A DNA stretch of 35,086 nt, from positions 1 to 35,086 of the forward strand of contig JACPMX010000005.1 of the NCBI GenBank assembly GCA_016185755.1. Direction: 5' to 3'. Positions 20,917 to 29,636 of this stretch are shown here, in pieces (positions within the stretch are counted from its first letter, which is position 1; the number at the start of each line of letters is the position of its first letter). A program made the position numbers and the translations under genes. The notes under the pieces were generated by a model. That model searched no databases. It was given only the letters and a program-made list of their open reading frames with translations, and was not told the DNA's origin. This DNA is from Candidatus Woesearchaeota archaeon. GTDB taxonomy: Archaea > Nanobdellota > Nanobdellia > Woesearchaeales > GW2011-AR4.

Positions 20917-22374
20917 ATGGAAAAAGGAGAGAAGATAATTGACGCATACGAGCTCAGCGTCAATGACATAGTTGTGGATGTTTCCATAACATCAAGGGAA
21001 GAAGAGCCTGTTCCAGTTTATACCATTTCTATAACAAACATAAGCGACACCACCAAGATAATTCTGGAAAAAATAAGGGACGAATTTGTTGCGGAAGAGA
21101 CGAAAAAGCTCAGCGAGGAAGCAACTGTCTATGACATACAGGAGCAGTTCAAGGAGAAGATACTCAAGCTGCTTGCCAAGTATTTCCCTAATGCAGACAA
21201 GAAGACAATGGACATGCTCATCAACTACATACTGCAGCAGAACATAGGGCTGGGCAACCTTGATATTCTTCTGAAAGACACGAACCTTGAAGAGATTGTC
21301 ATTAACAGCGCAAACGAGCCTGTGTGGGTCTACCACAGGAGATACGGCTGGCTCAAGACCAATGTCATGATACCGAGCGAGTCAAGGATAAGGCATTACT
21401 CCACAATCATAGGAAGAGATGTCGGAAAGGAAATAACAGTGCTCAATCCCCTTATGGACGCGCATTTGAAAAGCGGCGACAGGGTCAATGCAACACTAAG
21501 CCCCATATCCTCAAGAGGGAACACAATAACCATAAGAAAGTTTGCAGTAAAGCCATGGACTATAACTGACTTCATAAAGGAGCGTTCAATCTCTTATGAA
21601 GGCGCTGCCCTCATCTGGACAGCTGTGCAGAACGAGCTTTCAATCATAGTTTCAGGAGGAACAGCTTCAGGAAAGACAAGCATGCTCAATGTCATATCAA
21701 ATTTTTTCCCCCCGAACCAGAGGATTATCTCGCTTGAGGATACAAGGGAGATCATGCTTCCTAAACTGCTCCACTGGGTGCCTTTGGAAACAAGGCTCCC
21801 AAACCCAGAAGGCAAGGGCGGCATAGAGATGCTGGACTTGATAGTGAACTCTTTGAGAATGAGGCCTGACAGGATTGTGGTTGGTGAAATAAGGAGAAAA
21901 AAGGAAGCTGAAGTGCTTTTTGAGGCAATGCATACCGGCCACTCGGTTTACGGGACTTTGCACGCCAACAATGTGAGGGAAACAATAAACAGGCTGACAA
22001 ACCCGCCGATAGACCTTCCAAAGCAATTATTGTCAGCGCTTTCCCTTATTGTCGTGCAGCACATCAACAGGAGAACAGGCTTAAGAAGGACTTTGCAGAT
22101 TGCAGAGGTTCTTCCGAACGGCGAAGCAAGGCTCTTGATGCAGCACAACCCGGTGAAGGACATGCTTGAAATCGTGAACGAGCCGCTTGCAATTCTTGAA
22201 ACGCTTCACCTTTACACCGGCCTTTCAAAGCAGGAGATTTATGCAGGCATGCAGTCAAAAATAGAAATCCTTAAATGGCTGGTGGCAAAGAACATAATTG
22301 ATGTAAATAAGATAGGGCTCGTTATGTCAAAATATTACCGCAACAAGCCTCTTGAGAAGCTGAAGGGTGTGTAA
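20917..22374 (+). CDS. type II/IV secretion-system ATPase (FlaI/PilB-like) of archaeal pilus
   Basis: 485 residues. Walker A is GGTASGKTS (about 246-254), the acidic box is RIISLEDTREI, Walker B is DRIVVGEIR (about 318-326), and the His box lies in AMHTGHSVYGTLHA. The N-terminal domain has the family's GLGNLDILLKDTNLEEIVIN segment. It powers polymerisation of pilin subunits at the cytoplasmic side with the two TadC-like membrane proteins encoded directly downstream. Its stop overlaps the GTG start of the first of these. As pilus, archaellum and adhesion ATPases share these motifs, the exact apparatus is inferred from the pilin-like neighbours. Confidence 0.92.
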   Translation: MEKGEKIIDAYELSVNDIVVDVSITSREEEPVPVYTISITNISDTTKIILEKIRDEFVAEETKKLSEEATVYDIQEQFKEKILKLLAKYFPNADKKTMDMLINYILQQNIGLGNLDILLKDTNLEEIVINSANEPVWVYHRRYGWLKTNVMIPSESRIRHYSTIIGRDVGKEITVLNPLMDAHLKSGDRVNATLSPISSRGNTITIRKFAVKPWTITDFIKERSISYEGAALIWTAVQNELSIIVSGGTASGKTSMLNVISNFFPPNQRIISLEDTREIMLPKLLHWVPLETRLPNPEGKGGIEMLDLIVNSLRMRPDRIVVGEIRRKKEAEVLFEAMHTGHSVYGTLHANNVRETINRLTNPPIDLPKQLLSALSLIVVQHINRRTGLRRTLQIAEVLPNGEARLLMQHNPVKDMLEIVNEPLAILETLHLYTGLSKQEIYAGMQSKIEILKWLVAKNIIDVNKIGLVMSKYYRNKPLEKLKGV

Positions 22375-23185
22375 AATCGCCTTTGTAAACAAGATAGCCT
22401 CTTTTTTTCCGGCGCTTAAAAATGAGCTTAGGGTTGCCCATCTTCCCTACACTCCGGTGCAGTATGTAAATAAAAACCTCAAGACAACTTTCCTTTATTC
22501 CTTGCTTTTTACTGCCCTGTTTTTTTTTGTGCTTAAGAAGGCAGGGCTTTCCGTTTTTTTTCTATTGCCGGCATTCATAACACTTTTCATCCTGCTTTTT
22601 GAATATGCCCTTCTCAATGTAAAGGCAAAGATAAGGAAAAGAGAGAGGGAAATAAACCGTGAAGTGCTTTTTGTTGGAAGGTATCTTCTTGTCAAGCTTT
22701 ACTCCGGAAGGCCATTGCTGAATGCGCTCATGGAAACATCGGAAAGCAGGGGCATTGCTTCAAAGTACATCAAGGAAATAGTTGACGACATAGGCACGGG
22801 CAGCACGATAGAAGATGCATTGAACAGTGCAATGATCTACTCCCCTTCCGAGAAGCTGAGGAAGATTTTGTTCCATATAAACAATTCATTGCAGCTTGGC
22901 ATAAATGTTACAGGCCCGCTTGAGGCTGTTCTTGAGGAGATAACACGGGAAGAGTCGATTGAGATAAAGAAATACGGCAAAAAGCTGAACACCCTGGTTA
23001 TTTTCTACATGCTGGCTGCCATCATACTTCCATCCCTTGGAGTGGCTCTTTTCATCATTGTGTCAAGCTTCGTAAACCTGCCGATAGGCCTTGGAAGCCT
23101 GCTCATGTTCGTGTTTTTCATAGTCGTGCTGCAGTTCATTTTCATCACGCTTTTCAAGTCAATAAGGCCGATGGTGAACCTCTGA
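22367..23185 (+). CDS. TadC/PilC-type pilus platform protein 1
   Basis: 272 residues, starting at GTG 22367 inside the end of the ATPase gene. Two hydrophobic segments (about 38-80), a cytoplasmic type II secretion F domain (ALMETSESRGIASKYIKEIV, then GTGSTIEDALNSAM), and two further membrane segments (about 208-260) give the usual layout. It forms the membrane platform for subunit addition together with the ATPase. The stop overlaps the ATG of the next gene (TGATG). Two separate F-domain proteins in tandem are typical of TadB/TadC-like systems. Confidence 0.85.
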   Translation: MCKIAFVNKIASFFPALKNELRVAHLPYTPVQYVNKNLKTTFLYSLLFTALFFFVLKKAGLSVFFLLPAFITLFILLFEYALLNVKAKIRKREREINREVLFVGRYLLVKLYSGRPLLNALMETSESRGIASKYIKEIVDDIGTGSTIEDALNSAMIYSPSEKLRKILFHINNSLQLGINVTGPLEAVLEEITREESIEIKKYGKKLNTLVIFYMLAAIILPSLGVALFIIVSSFVNLPIGLGSLLMFVFFIVVLQFIFITLFKSIRPMVNL

Positions 23186-24210
23186 TGGCCTTCAGGATAA
23201 TATTCCTCGAGGAATTCGGCAAGGCATTCGTGCCGAAAAGGTTCATTCCCAATCTGAGGAAGTACCTGCTTAAAGCGGGCTTTAACGAAGTGCCTTACAG
23301 GTTCTTTGGCATGCTCTTCTACTTTTCAGCCCTCATAACAACGATGATATTCATCACATTCATATACCCCTACCTCAGGAGGTTCTCCCTTATTGAAATC
23401 TATATTTTTTCATTTTTGGGATGGTTTATTGTCCAGCTCTTCTTTGCAACACTTTTCATCCTGCTGGTTTATTTCTATCTTGACCTGAAGATATACTACC
23501 GCACAAAGAAGATGGAGGAGCAGCTCCCTGACTTTTTGCAGGTGCTTTCCGCGAACCTCAAGGGAGGCATGACTTTTGAGAGGGCTTTATGGGCTGCTGT
23601 GAAGCCTAGATTCAACGTGCTTGGAAGCGAGATGGCAAAAGCCTCCAAAAAAGTCATGACCGGCTATGAAGTGGGCAAGGCACTTACGGAGCTTGCAGAC
23701 AAATATGATTCCCTTATGCTGCAGCGCACCGTAGACCTGATGATAAGCGAGCTTGAAAGCGGCGGCAATGTAGCTGAGCTGATAGACCGGCTTGTTGTGA
23801 ATTTAAAGGATACCAAGGCTTTGAAAAGCGAGATGTCGGCATCTGCCATAGCATATGTCATCTTCATATCGGTAATTGTCATTGTTATAAGCCCGCTGCT
23901 TTTCGCGCTTTCATTCAACCTTCTTATTCTTATCCTGAATTTTATAGGGCAGCTTTCCGCAGCAACGCAAAGGGTATCTGCCCTGCCTTTTGTGTTTTCA
24001 AAGGCCGGCATGGACCCGAACGACTTCAAGCTTTTTTCAATCGCAGCCATTGCAGTCATATCGTTTTTCTCCTCCCTTATCGTGGCAATAGTCGAGAAAG
24101 GAGATATAAAAGGAGGTGTGAAATACATCCCGATTTACGTCTTTGGCTCGATGTTCCTTTATTTCTTTTTCATGAAAGTGCTTGGAACCCTGTTTGCCGG
24201 GATTTTATAG
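23185..24210 (+). CDS. TadC/PilC-type pilus platform protein 2
   Basis: 341 residues. Two membrane segments (about 40-100), a T2SSF domain with the conserved EEQLPDFLQVLSANLKGGMT and FERALWAAVKPR, then LMISELESGGNVAELIDRL, and three or four C-terminal membrane segments. The F-domain motif LPDFLQ is the best recognised element. It is translated immediately after the first platform protein (TGATG overlap) and likely pairs with it under the ATPase. Confidence 0.88.
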   Translation: MAFRIIFLEEFGKAFVPKRFIPNLRKYLLKAGFNEVPYRFFGMLFYFSALITTMIFITFIYPYLRRFSLIEIYIFSFLGWFIVQLFFATLFILLVYFYLDLKIYYRTKKMEEQLPDFLQVLSANLKGGMTFERALWAAVKPRFNVLGSEMAKASKKVMTGYEVGKALTELADKYDSLMLQRTVDLMISELESGGNVAELIDRLVVNLKDTKALKSEMSASAIAYVIFISVIVIVISPLLFALSFNLLILILNFIGQLSAATQRVSALPFVFSKAGMDPNDFKLFSIAAIAVISFFSSLIVAIVEKGDIKGGVKYIPIYVFGSMFLYFFFMKVLGTLFAGIL

Positions 24211-24281
24211 AATAATATCCAAAAACCCGCAAAACAAAAAGTTTATAAACAGGGTATTGAATAAAATGCGAAAAGAGAAAA

Positions 24282-24503
24282 ATGAACCATACACAGCATA
24301 AGTTCTTGACGACCGCAATTGTATTTGTGATAATGGTCATAGGCGTTTTTATTGCCTCGCAGTTCAGGGAGATAAGCCTGGGGGCATTGAACATAGGGCT
24401 TTTGCTGGTCAACGCATTGCTGCTGCTCATCATACTTGGCATTTTGCTGCAGATGAATGAAAATGTTGCAGGCAGCAAAAAAAGAGCTGGTAAAAATGCT
24501 TAA
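24282..24503 (+). CDS. small two-helix membrane protein of the pilus locus
   Basis: 73 residues. Two hydrophobic helices (about 8-25 and 35-57) are separated by a short loop with REISLGALNIG. No family is recognised. Its end overlaps the following pilin gene by 8 bases and it lies between the platform and pilin genes. A role in pilus assembly is inferred from position only. Confidence 0.55.
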   Translation: MNHTQHKFLTTAIVFVIMVIGVFIASQFREISLGALNIGLLLVNALLLLIILGILLQMNENVAGSKKRAGKNA

Positions 24504-24987
24504 AAAATCATTGAAATCGCAGGCTGCATTGGAGTTCCTTACAACATACGGCTGGGCATTTTTGGTCATTTTGATAATGATAGGCACTCTCGCTTATTTC
24601 GGCATACTGAGCCCGGGAAAAATACTCCCGAACAGGTGCAATGTTGGGCCTGAATTTGAATGCCTTGATTTCCAGATATCAGTCACCGACAATGCATTCA
24701 AGATGAGGCTTAAAAACAATGTAGGGGAGCCGATAGCAGTGCAGTCAATTACTTTGGACAGCGAAACAGCCACCAAATATGCCTGCTCAACACCGCCTTC
24801 AAATCCAACAGCATGGAAATCCGGGGAAATCCTTGATTTGGCATGGACTGGCTGCAATTCAGCTGCTACAGGCATGGCTGCCGGGGAAAAAGGGAAAGTG
24901 CTTGTCAAGATGAGGTATTACGCAGTCCAAAGCGGCTCAAACTATGCAAGGGAAGTGAATGCAGAGGTATTCTCGACTGTTGTATAG
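24496..24987 (+). CDS. pilin-like protein with class III signal peptide (1)
   Basis: 163 residues from the ATG at 24496; the earlier in-frame ATG at 24457 lies inside the upstream gene. The leader KSLKSQAALEFLTTYGWAF fits a class III signal: cleavage KS/QAALEF with glutamate at +5 and a long hydrophobic helix (about 13-36). The globular part has cysteines in NRCNVGPEFECLDF and later near residues 99 and 117, so disulfides are likely. The next gene is a clear paralogue. A probable pilus subunit processed by the peptidase at 5309. Confidence 0.85.
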   Translation: MLKKSLKSQAALEFLTTYGWAFLVILIMIGTLAYFGILSPGKILPNRCNVGPEFECLDFQISVTDNAFKMRLKNNVGEPIAVQSITLDSETATKYACSTPPSNPTAWKSGEILDLAWTGCNSAATGMAAGEKGKVLVKMRYYAVQSGSNYAREVNAEVFSTVV

Positions 24988-25049
24988 CAAAACGGCAAAA
25001 CACAAATTTTATATACATGATTTCTTGTTTTTTTGAAAAAGAGGCTATC

Positions 25050-25514
25050 ATGAAATCGCAGGCAGCATTGGAATTTCTGACAACTTATGTGTGGGCTTTT
25101 TTTGTGATTGCAGTCACGGTTGGCGCGCTTTATTATTTCGGCATATTTGACTTCAGCAAGTACCTTCCCCAAAAGTGTGTTTTTCCTTCGCAGTTCAAGT
25201 GCCTTGACTTCAGCCTGAATCCGGCCGAGATAAGATTTAAGCTTGTGAATAACCTTGGGGAAGACATAAAAGTGACGGCACTCCAGCTCACAGACAATTC
25301 TGCCGTCCCTTTATCCTGCACCCCTCCTCCAGGCTTTGACTGGGCGCATTCAACTGAGAAAGACATAGTTTTCACCTCATGCAGCGGAGGCTCGTACATA
25401 CAGGGGGAAAGGACAGAGCTAAAAATTTCCATGAGTTATTATGCGGTAAACACGCCAAGCAAGCCTGTTCACCTGATAAACGGTAAAATAAATGGTAAAA
25501 TATTATCTAGCTAA
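25050..25514 (+). CDS. pilin-like protein with class III signal peptide (2)
   Basis: 154 residues from the ATG at 25050, with AAAGAGG 8 bases ahead. The leader is the same as in the neighbour (KS/QAALEFLTTYVWAFF), and the first cysteine block KCVFPSQFKCLDFSLNP aligns with NRCNVGPEFECLDFQIS there. The rest is diverged: NNLGEDIKVTALQL matches NNVGEPIAVQSITL. A tandem duplicate pilin, probably a major or alternate subunit. Its 3' end overlaps the next gene by 23 bases. Confidence 0.85.
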   Translation: MKSQAALEFLTTYVWAFFVIAVTVGALYYFGIFDFSKYLPQKCVFPSQFKCLDFSLNPAEIRFKLVNNLGEDIKVTALQLTDNSAVPLSCTPPPGFDWAHSTEKDIVFTSCSGGSYIQGERTELKISMSYYAVNTPSKPVHLINGKINGKILSS

Positions 25515-25953
25515 AGGGCAGTCATCTTTGGAGTACCTGCTTATCGTTGCCTTGACGTTTGCTATAATCATACCGACAACCTACCTGTTTTACAGCTATT
25601 CGCGGGAATCCACGCATGAGATAACAGATGCGCAGGTTACAAAGCTGGGAAGGGGCATTGTTGACACGGCAGAGTCCATATTCTATTCCGGGCAGGGCTC
25701 AAAGACGATTCTTGAGCTCAACATGCCTGACAATGTGGACAGCGCGTCCATAATAGACGGGAAGGAGCTTGTGTTCAACACAACAACGGAATCCGGCACT
25801 TCTGAAATCGTGTTTTTCTCATCCGTTAACCTGACATCAGCTTCAGGCTGCTCGGCCAATGTTTGCAGCATTCCCCAGCTCGCAAGCTCCGGCTTCAAGA
25901 AAGTGAAATTGTCGGCCTTAAGCAAGGATTCGGTCACTATAGAAGTTATTTAG
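25492..25953 (+). CDS. pilin-like protein with class III signal peptide (3)
   Basis: 153 residues. The leader AKGQSSLEYLLIVALTFAI is a textbook class III signal (KG/QSSLEY), as in archaeal pilins and archaellins. The mature part is N/S/T-rich with two cysteines about 120 residues in (CSANVCS). It is overlapped by the preceding pilin. A different subfamily from the two QAALEF pilins; probably a minor pilin. Confidence 0.82.
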   Translation: MVKYYLAKGQSSLEYLLIVALTFAIIIPTTYLFYSYSRESTHEITDAQVTKLGRGIVDTAESIFYSGQGSKTILELNMPDNVDSASIIDGKELVFNTTTESGTSEIVFFSSVNLTSASGCSANVCSIPQLASSGFKKVKLSALSKDSVTIEVI

Positions 25954-25985
25954 TAAATAAAAACTTCATTTTAAATCGGTAACTA

Positions 25986-26149
25986 CAATCCGTCGCCCTG
26001 AAGGCGACCTTATTTACACTCGGCAAAATTTTTACTGCCAATAAAATTTTGCCTCGGATTGATTCATTAATGAATAATAGGCGAGGCTTGAGTCAATGGC
26101 AGAAGACGAAAGCCGAGCACTAAATTTTGTGAGCGGAGCGAACGGATTG
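25986..26149. repeat. dispersed palindromic repeat, copy 2
   Basis: 164 bp. Ends CAATCCGT (25986-25993) and ACGGATTG (26142-26149) pair. The hairpin GTCGCC-CTGA-GGCGAC has a loop different from copy 1. The stem ACTCGGC / GCCGAGC has other bases outside it than copy 1, suggesting that structure rather than sequence is kept. Bases 26058-26123 match copy 1 at all 66 positions. The flanks outside the repeat are unrelated. It separates two pilin-like genes. Confidence 0.8.
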
Positions 26150-26193
26150 AAAAGCTGAAACTCATAACAAAATCCCAACAAAATAAAACAAAA

Positions 26194-26598
26194 ATGCAGG
26201 TCTTTAAAAACAACTTGAAATCACAGTCAGCTATGGAATTCATCATACTGGCTTCATTCATGCTTCTTGCAATACTCGGCTTTTTTGCAGTCACCAGCTC
26301 AAGGATGCTTGATGCAAGGCATGAGGGCAACAGGAAAATCGCAGAGGACATTGCAGCCTTCGCCTTTAGGGAGATAGAGCTTGCAAAGCTGATGAACAAC
26401 GGATATTCAAGGGTATTTGAACTGCCGCAGGCAGTCAATGGGGTGAACTACAGCATAAAAGTCATAGACAACAGGGAGCTTGCGGTGGAATACCTTGGGA
26501 ACGAGCACGTCAAGTTCCTTCCGGCAAACGTGACAGGCAATCTGGCAAAAGGGAGCAATAAAATAACAAAAGAGAATGGCATCATCTTTTTGAATTAG
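26194..26598 (+). CDS. pilin-like protein with class III signal peptide (4)
   Basis: 134 residues. The leader NNLKSQSAMEFIILASFMLL has the cleavage pattern KS/QSAMEF. The mature part (RKIAEDIAAFAFREIELAKL, then VNGVNYSIKVIDNRELAVEY) has no cysteine. It ends immediately before the convergent permease gene with no gap. A probable minor pilin, the last gene of the pilus run. Confidence 0.8.
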   Translation: MQVFKNNLKSQSAMEFIILASFMLLAILGFFAVTSSRMLDARHEGNRKIAEDIAAFAFREIELAKLMNNGYSRVFELPQAVNGVNYSIKVIDNRELAVEYLGNEHVKFLPANVTGNLAKGSNKITKENGIIFLN

Positions 26599-28506
26599 CT
26601 ATGCATAAGGTATGTTCTCGTGGAACTTGATTCCATAAACATAAACATAGTTCCAGAACAGCCCTTTTTTCCTTGTCACGAAAACAGAAAAGCCGGCATC
26701 TCTGAACATCTTCTCTATCACCTTGTCATTTGAAAGCCATGCCACATTCGGTATGACTTTGAAGAAATCCGCATAGTCAACAAACACGATTTTGCCCCCG
26801 TAAGGCAGCAGCTCCCGCATCTCCCCCAAGACTTTCTTGACATCCTGGAGATAGCCCATCATGCCTATGCTCACTACTGCATCGACATGGGGGATTGACG
26901 GATGAACCCTGTTGACCTGGTGCTCGTCATGTATCACAATGACATGGGTATGGCCCTTCTTCATCAGCCTTCTCTTTGTTATCAGCAAATCCTTCCTTGA
27001 CAGGTCAGTCGCATAAACTCTCCCGCTTGGGTTTACAGCCTCTGCAAGATGCATTGTCAAAGTTCCCACAGAGCAGCCGAATTCCAGCACCTTTTTGCCT
27101 TTGACATCCCCGAGCAAGGCAAGTATCTCTTTCCTTATGCTTTTTGGGAGGATTATCTTTTCTGTCAGGAGAGTTGTGTATGCCAGCGCATCATTGAGCT
27201 TTATTATGAAGTCCGGGTTGTAATAGATTTCAAGCAGGAGATATATCGGTATTCCAAGGAAAATAAGGGAAAGCCCAAGCTTTAAAGAGCCGAATGCATC
27301 AGCCTCGTTCATGACCCAGGCAGCAGTCAGAAGCAGGACAAGCAGGATTACAGCAGCAGAGCCTATGCCTGCAAAAGGCACTTTAAATTTCCTCTGCAGT
27401 GAAGGCTCTTTTCGCCTGAGGACAGGAACCGCGAGTATGACAAAAACGTAAAGTATAAGCCCAAGCGGCAGAACTAAGCTTAGAAGAGCCTTGTATCTTC
27501 CAAAAACCATGCCGAAAATGGCAAGCGCAACTATTGTCTGGAATACTATTGCCTTGTAAGGCGTGTTGAACTTCGGGTGTATTTCGCTGAACTGGGCAAT
27601 GAAAAGCTTGTCCCTTGCCAGCGCGAGTATCAGCCTTGGAAGCGTTATTATCTCGCCTGCAGCAGAGCCTATGAGGGCTGCGAAAATACCGATATTTACT
27701 AGCGCCATGCCAAGGCCTCCCATCAGCCTTTCAGAAACAAGCGATAATGGTGCAGCGCTTGAAGCAAGCTCTTTCCATGGAATGACCCCAAGAGAAACTA
27801 TTGCAGTCATCAGTCCCATGATTCCAACTATGATTGTCCCCAATATTATTGCCTTGGGTATTGTCTTTTCAGGCTCCTTTGTTTCCTCAGCCAGGTAGGT
27901 TGCGGCTTCCCAGCCGAAAAAGCTCTCTGCAATGAAGAAAATGCTTACAAAGATGGAAGCTGCCCCGAATGCAAAAAATGGGACATAGTTTGAAAAACTT
28001 ATTGCAAAAATGCCCGGGAAAGCTATTGATGCAACAACCCCTATTGAGACAATTGCTATGACAATCACCACAAATCCGCTTGCCTCTATACCAAGATAAG
28101 CCACAAAGTTCAGCACAATTATGAACAGTATGCTTATGGCTATTTTAAGCCAAAATTGCGATGGGTCGGGTATCAAGTAATCAATGGCTGCAACGACAAC
28201 AAGGGCTGTTGTCAGGTTGCCGACAAGCCATGCAAGCCAGCCCATAAGGAACGAGAAAAACCTGCTGTAAGCGTGCTTGCTGAACTCGTATATGCCTCCG
28301 GCCTTTGGATACATTGCGGAAAGCTCGGCAAAGTACATGCTTATGTAGACTGCTATAAAGGTCAGCAGGAGCCATGCTATTATGGAAGCGTTGCCCGAGT
28401 AGCTTGCAGCTATAGAGGCGCCGAAAAAAAGCCCTGTGCCCATTATAGAGGCAATAGAAAGGCACAATATGGTCCAGAATCCCAGAACCCTCTTCAGCTC
28501 AGCCAT
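26599..28506 (-). CDS. APC-family amino-acid permease fused to class I methyltransferase
   Basis: 635 residues. Residues 1-430 are an amino acid-polyamine-organocation transporter with about 12 membrane segments: SIMGTGLFFGASI (unwound helix 1), AMYPKAGGIYEFSKHA and FFGWEAATYLAEETKEPEKT are family landmarks. Residues about 455-625 form a SAM-dependent methyltransferase with motif I VLEFGCSVGTLTMHLAE (473-489), GRVYATDLS, and later KIVFVDYADFF. The transporter imports amino acids or amines; the methyltransferase would face the cytoplasm and might modify the imported substrate or a lipid quinone-like compound. No frameshift or stop separates the parts. The fusion is unusual; substrate unknown. 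Confidence 0.85.
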   Translation of the reverse strand: MAELKRVLGFWTILCLSIASIMGTGLFFGASIAASYSGNASIIAWLLLTFIAVYISMYFAELSAMYPKAGGIYEFSKHAYSRFFSFLMGWLAWLVGNLTTALVVVAAIDYLIPDPSQFWLKIAISILFIIVLNFVAYLGIEASGFVVIVIAIVSIGVVASIAFPGIFAISFSNYVPFFAFGAASIFVSIFFIAESFFGWEAATYLAEETKEPEKTIPKAIILGTIIVGIMGLMTAIVSLGVIPWKELASSAAPLSLVSERLMGGLGMALVNIGIFAALIGSAAGEIITLPRLILALARDKLFIAQFSEIHPKFNTPYKAIVFQTIVALAIFGMVFGRYKALLSLVLPLGLILYVFVILAVPVLRRKEPSLQRKFKVPFAGIGSAAVILLVLLLTAAWVMNEADAFGSLKLGLSLIFLGIPIYLLLEIYYNPDFIIKLNDALAYTTLLTEKIILPKSIRKEILALLGDVKGKKVLEFGCSVGTLTMHLAEAVNPSGRVYATDLSRKDLLITKRRLMKKGHTHVIVIHDEHQVNRVHPSIPHVDAVVSIGMMGYLQDVKKVLGEMRELLPYGGKIVFVDYADFFKVIPNVAWLSNDKVIEKMFRDAGFSVFVTRKKGLFWNYVYVYGIKFHENIPYA

Positions 28507-28604
28507 CCAGCCCTATCTTTTCTCTGATGTTTAAAAACAATTGTATGTACTTCAATGTGGTAAAATAAAAAAATAGATAAACATGCATTTCCAGAAGATT
28601 TGCC

Positions 28605-29636
28605 ATGATAAAGCTTATCGCCCTGTTGGTTGCCTTTTTCCTTGTCCCTTTTGCTTATGCAGGGTGTATAACCCCTTCATCAAATCTTGAGATCAAGAAT
28701 GATTCTGTCCTTTGTTCCGGCACGCATATCCTTGACAAGGGGATTTCAGTCAGCGCAGACAGCATCAACCTGGACTGCAGCGGCTCTGCCTTGGTTGGAA
28801 GCGGCATCGGCTACGGAATCCTGCTGGATGGCAGGAACAATGTAAAGATACAGAATTGCAACATTTCAAATTTTGAGATTGGCATTTATCTGGACAGCAC
28901 GAACAGCAGCGTGATAACCAATAACCACCTTGCCAATAACAAATTCGGGATTGCCCTGTACAATTCGTTTGGGAATGATTTTGATAATAATTTCCTGTCC
29001 GGAAATGTTGACAATTCAATAAGCTATTTTCCTGCACCGGCAATAGCTGCAAAAGAAGGAAACAAATCAATTGAGAAAGAAGGAAAAAGCCCTCCTGGAG
29101 AAATAATGAAGGAGGTGATAAGGGTAAAAAACCCTTTTTTGAGCGAAGAAGAGGTAAGCAGGGAAGTGGACATGATTTTCAGCAAATATTTCAATTTTAC
29201 AGAAGAAAACCTTGAGATAAGAAGAGAGATATCATACAATGAAAGCGACGGAAGCACAAGCATAAGCCTCCATCTTAAGCCAAAAAAGGCTCTTATTAAT
29301 GTAAGCGTCTACGATAAAATACCGAAGTGCGTAAGCGAATATGCAAACCGGATATTTTTTGAGACAGCAGGATACGAAATAATTGAAAACGACCCATTGA
29401 TAATGTGGGCATTTGCAAGGATAGAAAATGAAAAAGAGGTGTCCTACAAGGTCTTCAAAAGGCTTGGGGATGAATGCAAGGAGCTGCTATTGGCTTTTGG
29501 CATTGCAGCCGGCTTTGAAGGTGAAAAAGCTGCAAAAGAGCCGGAGGAAAAGAAACCGTATATGACGATTTCGGCAGTTGCTGTTGTGCTGCTGCTGGCT
29601 TTATTTTTAATCAGCAGAAGGAAAAAATCATCTTAA
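28605..29636 (+). CDS. secreted/membrane-anchored protein with parallel beta-helix repeat
   Basis: 343 residues. A signal peptide (about 1-19, ending PFAYA) precedes a NosD/CASH-type beta-helix (about 45-145) with repeats such as GIGYGILLDGRNNVKIQNCN and GIYLDSTNSSVITNNHLANN. An alpha/beta region of unknown kind follows (about 155-315), then a C-terminal hydrophobic helix with the tail SRRKKSS, which would anchor it in the membrane from the outside. Such repeats often bind polysaccharide or act in surface assembly. The 3' end overlaps the next, convergent gene by 9 bases. Confidence 0.75.
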   Translation: MIKLIALLVAFFLVPFAYAGCITPSSNLEIKNDSVLCSGTHILDKGISVSADSINLDCSGSALVGSGIGYGILLDGRNNVKIQNCNISNFEIGIYLDSTNSSVITNNHLANNKFGIALYNSFGNDFDNNFLSGNVDNSISYFPAPAIAAKEGNKSIEKEGKSPPGEIMKEVIRVKNPFLSEEEVSREVDMIFSKYFNFTEENLEIRREISYNESDGSTSISLHLKPKKALINVSVYDKIPKCVSEYANRIFFETAGYEIIENDPLIMWAFARIENEKEVSYKVFKRLGDECKELLLAFGIAAGFEGEKAAKEPEEKKPYMTISAVAVVLLLALFLISRRKKSS

